Below, in pieces: positions 59,361 to 64,000 of a stretch of DNA of 64,000 nt. A program made the translations under genes and the position numbers. Position 1 is the first letter of the stretch. Each line of letters begins with the position of its first letter. Origin of the DNA: Gnetum montanum (taxonomy: Eukaryota > Streptophyta > Gnetopsida > Gnetales > Gnetaceae); assembly GCA_015680685.1 (NCBI GenBank), contig MNCI01008651.1, forward strand, positions 265,463-329,462. The letters are read 5' to 3'. Below the pieces are notes generated by a model, which was given only the letters and a program-made list of their open reading frames with translations, searched no databases and had not been told where the DNA came from.

Positions 59361-60797
59361 TCAAGCTTGAGGGGCTAAGCTTTCCCCTGTAGAGGGTTCA
59401 AGGGCCTTTGTTGAAGGAGGAGGTTGAGGTAAATCATCACCTACCTCCTCCCTCATGGAGTCATGCTTTGTAACCTCATCATCCACCTAGTCACTAGGGC
59501 TAGATGGTCCTGCCTAATCTTCATCAGTGATCGGGGATCCCATAGATGCAAACTCTAAGTTCACTAATTCATCCACCTCCTCATAACTCATCATCTAATG
59601 AAGATCCCTTATCTTAGAAAATAAGTGATGTTCGAGGATCTTCACATTCAAGGCCAAAGGGTATTACCTCTTCCTCTCTAATTTCTTACAACAAGAATGG
59701 AGATGCACCTCCACCTTATTACACTATGTAATGAGATTTTTTTAAAGGGCATCTAAATGAGCCATGAGCTAAGATTTAGCTTTCACCAAAGCTGGATTTG
59801 CTTCCACCATACTTTGCTATTGCTGATGTGATTGTTGTTGCTATTGTGGCTATTATAGATCAGCATAATGGGTCTCCCAAGTAGCCATGCTACAATCTTC
59901 TAGAATCCATGGATTTAGGATCCACCAAATCTCCTTGAAGCATGTCCTAGGTAATCATTATGTGTAGAAGGTACATCCCAAGTTTGGAAACTAGTCATCA
60001 TCCCAGGTAATGATCTTCTTGATGGGCAAGGTGAGTTGCTAAATCTAGAAGTGTTGATACAACTTTAAGATCACTAATGGTAAAGGAACCCTATTGGCAT
60101 CTTAAAATGTCAACTCCATGCTGGACAAAATAATGTATGGATAATTGAGGATGTAGGGATTATCCAAGTTACTAATCACCAACATGCCAAAGGACATGAA
60201 ATTGGTGAAATGGGAGCTATCCAAGATGTTCATCATAATAGTCCTTGCAAGAACCCTCCTTTCAAGAGAAAGGTTCTTATAAGGCCATCCTCTCTCATCC
60301 ATGGCTACATTAGGGAGGAGCTTCTCTAGTTGGGTCTTTTGCTTTGATTCAAGGGCCATGAAATTTTGTCTATTTATTCCTACTTGCATCTCTAGGACCT
60401 TGATAATAAGAACCTCGATGATGTTGTAGGACCTAGTGCCAACCTAAAAGGTCCAAGAAGTAGGAAATGTCCTCTGAAATGTGAAATGAAATTGATGAGC
60501 CTCCTACTCGTAGAATGCCTTACCTCCTATTAAGAGAAAGTCCAAATTATGCATTGTCAAGGTTGTTGCAACTAGTGAATTCACTAGTTCCACTAGAGAC
60601 CTGAAGTTCCTATGTGTCCTTAATGGCATTATAGGGAATTTTTCCTCCCATCGCTCACACTCCAAGCACTTAATGCACTTACTATGAATGCATTCCTGAT
60701 TTTCCTCTTGAGCATGTCTCCATGCTATTGGATCTATAGCCATTGAAGATTGTCCATGCACAAGAGGTTTCTTGTTGAAGGGAAGATCAGTACACAT
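59361..60797 (-). pseudogene. ORF J: retroelement-associated ORF of unknown function, cut by element G
   Basis: A minus-strand frame of about 470 codons with several stops, truncated at its 5' side by the LTR of G. It reads a Cys/Trp-rich region (CIKCLECERWEEKFPIMPL), then LSLERRVLARTIMMNILDSS, MLVISNLDNPYILNYPYIIL and LPLVILKLYQHF. A Gln/His-rich part and an acidic, Pro-rich tail follow, ending STGESLAPQA with stop 59361-59363. The helical middle and the 'LPL..I..L' end recall the globular domain of ORF2, suggesting the same plant transposon-protein superfamily. That is inference. Confidence 0.55.
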
Positions 60798-60798
60798 G

Positions 60799-61717
60799 TG
60801 ATGAGACGTGGTTCACACAGGCCATGATATCGCGTACGCGATATCGCATCCCCCACGATATCACATACGCGATATTGCATCCTTCCCTACGATATCGCAT
60901 ACTTGATATCACAGTCCGCTGCCATGTCTATAAATAAGAGGTGGCTTTCCCTTGTTTGGGATCCCAGTTTTAGAGTAGCGAAGCTCTGGCAGTTTGATCC
61001 CTCCAGAGTTAGAATTTTTCCCGTGTTTGCCTGCAGTGTGGTGAATGTGATTGTACGGTGTCTTTATTCGAGTGTGCCGTACTTGGACACGTACATGACA
61101 GGAAATAAAGATCGAGATTACTTCATCATTGTAGCATTCACTTAGTTTATTTATTTGTTATTTATTAATGTTATTTATTGCTTTCGTAGCACGGTGTGAG
61201 TACGACTTAACTACGAGCATCTACAGGTGTGTACGGCTAGTTAAGGAATCAGTTACTCATCGCGATTAGTTTCTCACCCTTAAACTCCTAGAAGCNAACC
61301 CAGTGGCGTATTTTGGGTCTGCGCTTGGTAATCCCAGTGGCGTACCTAGATCTATGCTTGGTAGTCCCAGTGGTAGTCGTGCACGGAGTCCAAGATGTGT
61401 ACGGTTGATCAAGGAATCGGTTGCTCGTCGCACTTAGGCTAGATTAGATTTCTTACCCTTTTCCTCTTAGCTTAGATTAGTTAATATTATTTTCCACTGC
61501 CATCAGGAGTAGCGTAGAATTAGGACACATCATACACCTCATCTAGACTAAACCATACGTGACATATGCAAAACTAGTCTAGATGGAAAGACACCGAACT
61601 GTGACCTAAGGCTAACTATCTAAATGCCACAACTAGTCCATCTGCGGAGTTCGACCGGATCGCGCGTGCGATGCTTGTTTCGTATGGTTGAGTGTAGGGG
61701 TACCTCGCCACTCATCA
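60799..61717 (+). repeat. 5' LTR of element G (919 bp)
   Basis: TGATGAG start, CTCATCA end. Palindromes 60824-60913, TATAAATA 60929-60936. The hairpin pairs CTTAACTA (61206-61213) with TAGTTAAG (61238-61245). A single N at 61296 stands where about 45 bases present in the solo LTR are missing. Confidence 0.93.
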
Positions 61718-61718
61718 T

Positions 61719-61736
61719 TGGCACCGTTGCCAGGGA
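61719..61736 (+). other. Primer binding site, tRNA-Asp (element G)
   Basis: TGGCACCGTTGCCAGGGA, two transitions from the perfect tRNA-Asp complement, one base after the LTR. Confidence 0.9.
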
Positions 61737-61851
61737 TGGTGCTAGTTATCTAGATTAATTAAATCATACAAGGTCACTGTAAAGAACTTAACGATATATC
61801 TTTCAGAAAATAATAATTATTAAAAAGTCACATACGAATTCACACACAATC

Positions 61852-63832
61852 ATGCCTCTCCTACAAGATGATAATAACGCCACACTTAGTGAGGAAATTC
61901 ATTGGAGAACCAATGAGCTATATGATGATTAAGGTTGGAGTATACAACCTGAAGTGGGAGTTTCCCATAAGAATGAACAAAAACAACATCATCATAATAC
62001 ACGAAAGCCTAACTTACTCGATGATGATGAACCCCCACTGGCCACTACAAGCTTCACACAAATACAAGAGGAATGTTCGAATCTCACGTAGGCATCGTAA
62101 AGAGAGCCGTCTACCCAGGCTTGATTTAAATAACTTTCCCAAATTTTCAGGAGGCTATGACTTAGATCTGCATCAACATTTACTAGCCTTCTATGATGCC
62201 TACACATGGAATAACATTGATAACAGTTAGCAAAAACTAAAGCTCTTTCCTATGACACTCGTTGACCAAGCTAAAGTATGGTATAGATCGTTAAAACCAA
62301 ATTCAATACTACACTGGTTAACAATGGTAGAAGTTTTTAATGAAAGATATCAAACCTACGCTAGAGTGTCAGCCTTGAGGAAACAAATCCAAGGATGGAA
62401 ACAAGAAAAACATGAACCCTTGGACATGGCCTTAGAACGATATTATTCATTGTTAAACAACTATCCAGGCCATGGGTTTTCCGAGGAAAGGCTAATGTAC
62501 CATATCATTGATGGGCTACGTAATGAAATAAGAGAGACCTTAGGAACGTATGCCCAAGGTCAACTATACAACCTACGAACCCATCAAATACAAGAGCTTA
62601 TTAAGCAGGTAGCAAAAGAAGAAGGAGAATTAGCTACATGGGAGAGTGTTGAAAAACATAAACGGGATCAAAATATTAACTCAACAACGGTCCATGAGTA
62701 TAACAAGGAGAGATCAAAAAATTCCAAGGTGGAAACATCATCTTTGCCAATACAACAATCGTTAGAAGAAGCAGAGGCAAAGATCAATAAAATGTTGGAA
62801 TGAATGAATCAAAAGTGTGGAGAATATATCAACAACATTGGAGATAGAGTTTTGACAACCCAAGAAGCAGGACGAAATCATAGACATTCGGAAAGAAGAA
62901 ATGAAGGGAATAAGCGCTCAACTACCAATTATACATATGAATGCAACATATGCCTATACGATCACCCCAAGGGTTAATGCCCCATACTGTTACATCTACA
63001 TGAGCGTTGGGGAAATGCGTTACATCTAGAGTTCGTATAGAGATACTGTGTTAGACCATAGTGGCAACAATCCCAGTCATGGGGGAATCCATCCTTAGAC
63101 TGAAGGCACCCTTCATATTATCCGAATCCAAACGCTTATCATGTTCAACACCCTGTTTCTTCAACTGGGCCGCCACACTTTATCTCATCACAACACCATT
63201 CTCCACAATACTATCAGCCCATACCCCCAACACAGCCACCACCTTGTGCACCTTATCCTTCTCCTAACTTTCAGCATTCTTATCCTTTCCCTCCTTCCAC
63301 AATGCCACCAACTGTTCCTAAGGTGTATGTACCACCGCAACCCATGAACAACACTTGTGCTACTGCTACTAACAGCAGTGAAGAGCCTCCTCAACATCAA
63401 AGGCGTCCTTTCTTTAAACATGGTCGTAGGAAGGGACAACACAATTCTGAGGCCACTGCATCTTCCAACCCAGCACAAGCCCAACAATGTGGTGCACCCT
63501 TACCTTTGAACCCAATGCCTCATGTACCTTCATCAGGGCCACCATCAAACAGTCCAACAACCACAAGGCCCAATGAACACAACCATGGGAGGCATCATCC
63601 CAATCCTTGCATACCATCTAACAGTCCTAAACATCATAGTGGGTCGACTTGTTATCCGGGAACTACATCGTATGAAATGCCCCACTGTGTTTATTACAAA
63701 GTGTGTGAAATCCAAGGTGATAAGTATGGACCAGCTTCAATATTTTCAATATGCAAGGACCCTCATTTTCCATTTATTAATCCTAGCCATACTCAACTGA
63801 TTAGTTATGGGGGATATCCCCCATTTCAATGA
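61852..63832 (+). pseudogene. gag of element G
   Basis: ATG at 61852, 115 bases after the primer site. The N-terminus has EEIHWRTNELYDD, then a stop (61930) and a frame change near 62060. The capsid-type domain (62090-62620) has PKFSGGYDLDLHQH, VWYRSLKPNSI, YYSLLNNYPGHGF and HIIDGLRNEIRETLG. The CNICLYDHPKG block is at about 62943-62975 and RPFFKHGRRKGQ near 63406. The Pro-rich end ISYGGYPPFQ has its stop at 63830. Stops at 62228 (TAG), 62801 (TGA) and 62975 (TAA) replace Trp, Trp and probably Gln by single transitions. Best-preserved gag of the C-type copies. Confidence 0.9.
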
Positions 63833-64000
63833 CAAGCAAGATTAATAAATATTTTTAATTTTCTTTAATTTTACAACTTTTTGTTTTTCAGTTTTTCATT
63901 CTTCAACTTTTTGTTTTATCTTTTTGTGTGTTTGTCTTTTTCATGTTTTTGTAAGTAATCTCATCTACGAATAAAACACTCATGTGGATCATTGGTTGAG
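63833..64000 (+). other. Start of the non-coding module of element G
   Basis: T-rich sequence matching 34741-34905 of element C, ending in the shared CTCATGTG...TTGGTTGAG. Nothing coding. Confidence 0.7.

Larger units (their letters stand above)
60799..64000 (+). mobile_element. Element G: 5' part of a gypsy element of the C type, 3' end off-window
   Basis: 5' LTR (60799-61717), tRNA-Asp site (61719-61736) and gag (61852-63832). Post-gag sequence then matches the start of the non-coding module of C (TTAATAAATATTTTT..., C at 34749). No protease follows gag, so G is expected to carry ORF2 beyond the window. It is inserted in ORF J. Confidence 0.9.

Noticed and set aside
63061-63347. Hydrophobic ORFs in alternative frames of the gag of G
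   Set aside because: Shadow frames of the Pro-rich gag tail.

Overview
This window is repeat-rich plant DNA, almost certainly an angiosperm with a large genome. It is AT-rich and built from nested LTR retrotransposons, with LINE and SINE-like debris. I find no intact host gene, rRNA gene, functional tRNA gene or CRISPR array. The plant assignment rests on the element types: Ty3/gypsy elements primed by tRNA-Asp or initiator tRNA-Met, a Ty1/copia remnant, and L1-like and RTE-like LINEs. I cannot name the species.

Layout, left to right. 1-3823: 3' end of a Ty3/gypsy element (B; integrase, long non-coding tail, LTR). 5918-20432: a non-coding LTR element (I) whose 3' LTR is split by a complete Ty3/gypsy element A (10074-17317, 5-bp duplication GATGC) and by a deleted copia element K (17366-20382). 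20433-21830: minus-strand L1-like remains. 22514-28506: a second non-coding element of the same family (H), carrying a solo LTR (26351-27303, duplication ATTAA). 29367-45033: a dead minus-strand Ty3/gypsy chromovirus-like element D, split between RNase H and integrase by element C (31679-40619, duplication CCTAC/CCTGC). 45330-46110: RTE-like LINE piece. 46110-53312: minus-strand element E, lacking its 3' LTR. 54231-58260 and beyond: minus-strand element F. 59361-60797: another retroelement-type ORF (J). 60799-64000: 5' part of plus-strand element G, running off the window.

The most interesting system is one gypsy family (A, B, C, E, F, G and the solo LTR) sharing TGATGAG...CTCATCA LTR ends, a tRNA-Asp primer site where the site is present, and GATATC-palindrome promoters. 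B carries pol remains and A carries gag-protease up to an assembly gap. In C and E, gag is followed by a long non-coding module, then an internal palindrome-array plus TATA box, then a conserved AG|ATGG start, then a roughly 930-codon ORF2 with a globular N-terminal domain and a long coiled coil; no reverse transcriptase or integrase is present. F keeps ORF2. These look like non-autonomous partners of the pol-bearing members. The transcribed part of the LTRs also holds repeated hairpin modules whose stems change sequence while keeping their pairing.

Every coding region seen is broken by stops or frameshifts. Several catalytic residues are lost (integrase Glu in B, reverse-transcriptase Asp-Asp in D, protease Asp in K). 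This is decayed DNA, and the interest lies in the architecture shared between copies. All homology statements are from reading the sequence, without database searches.
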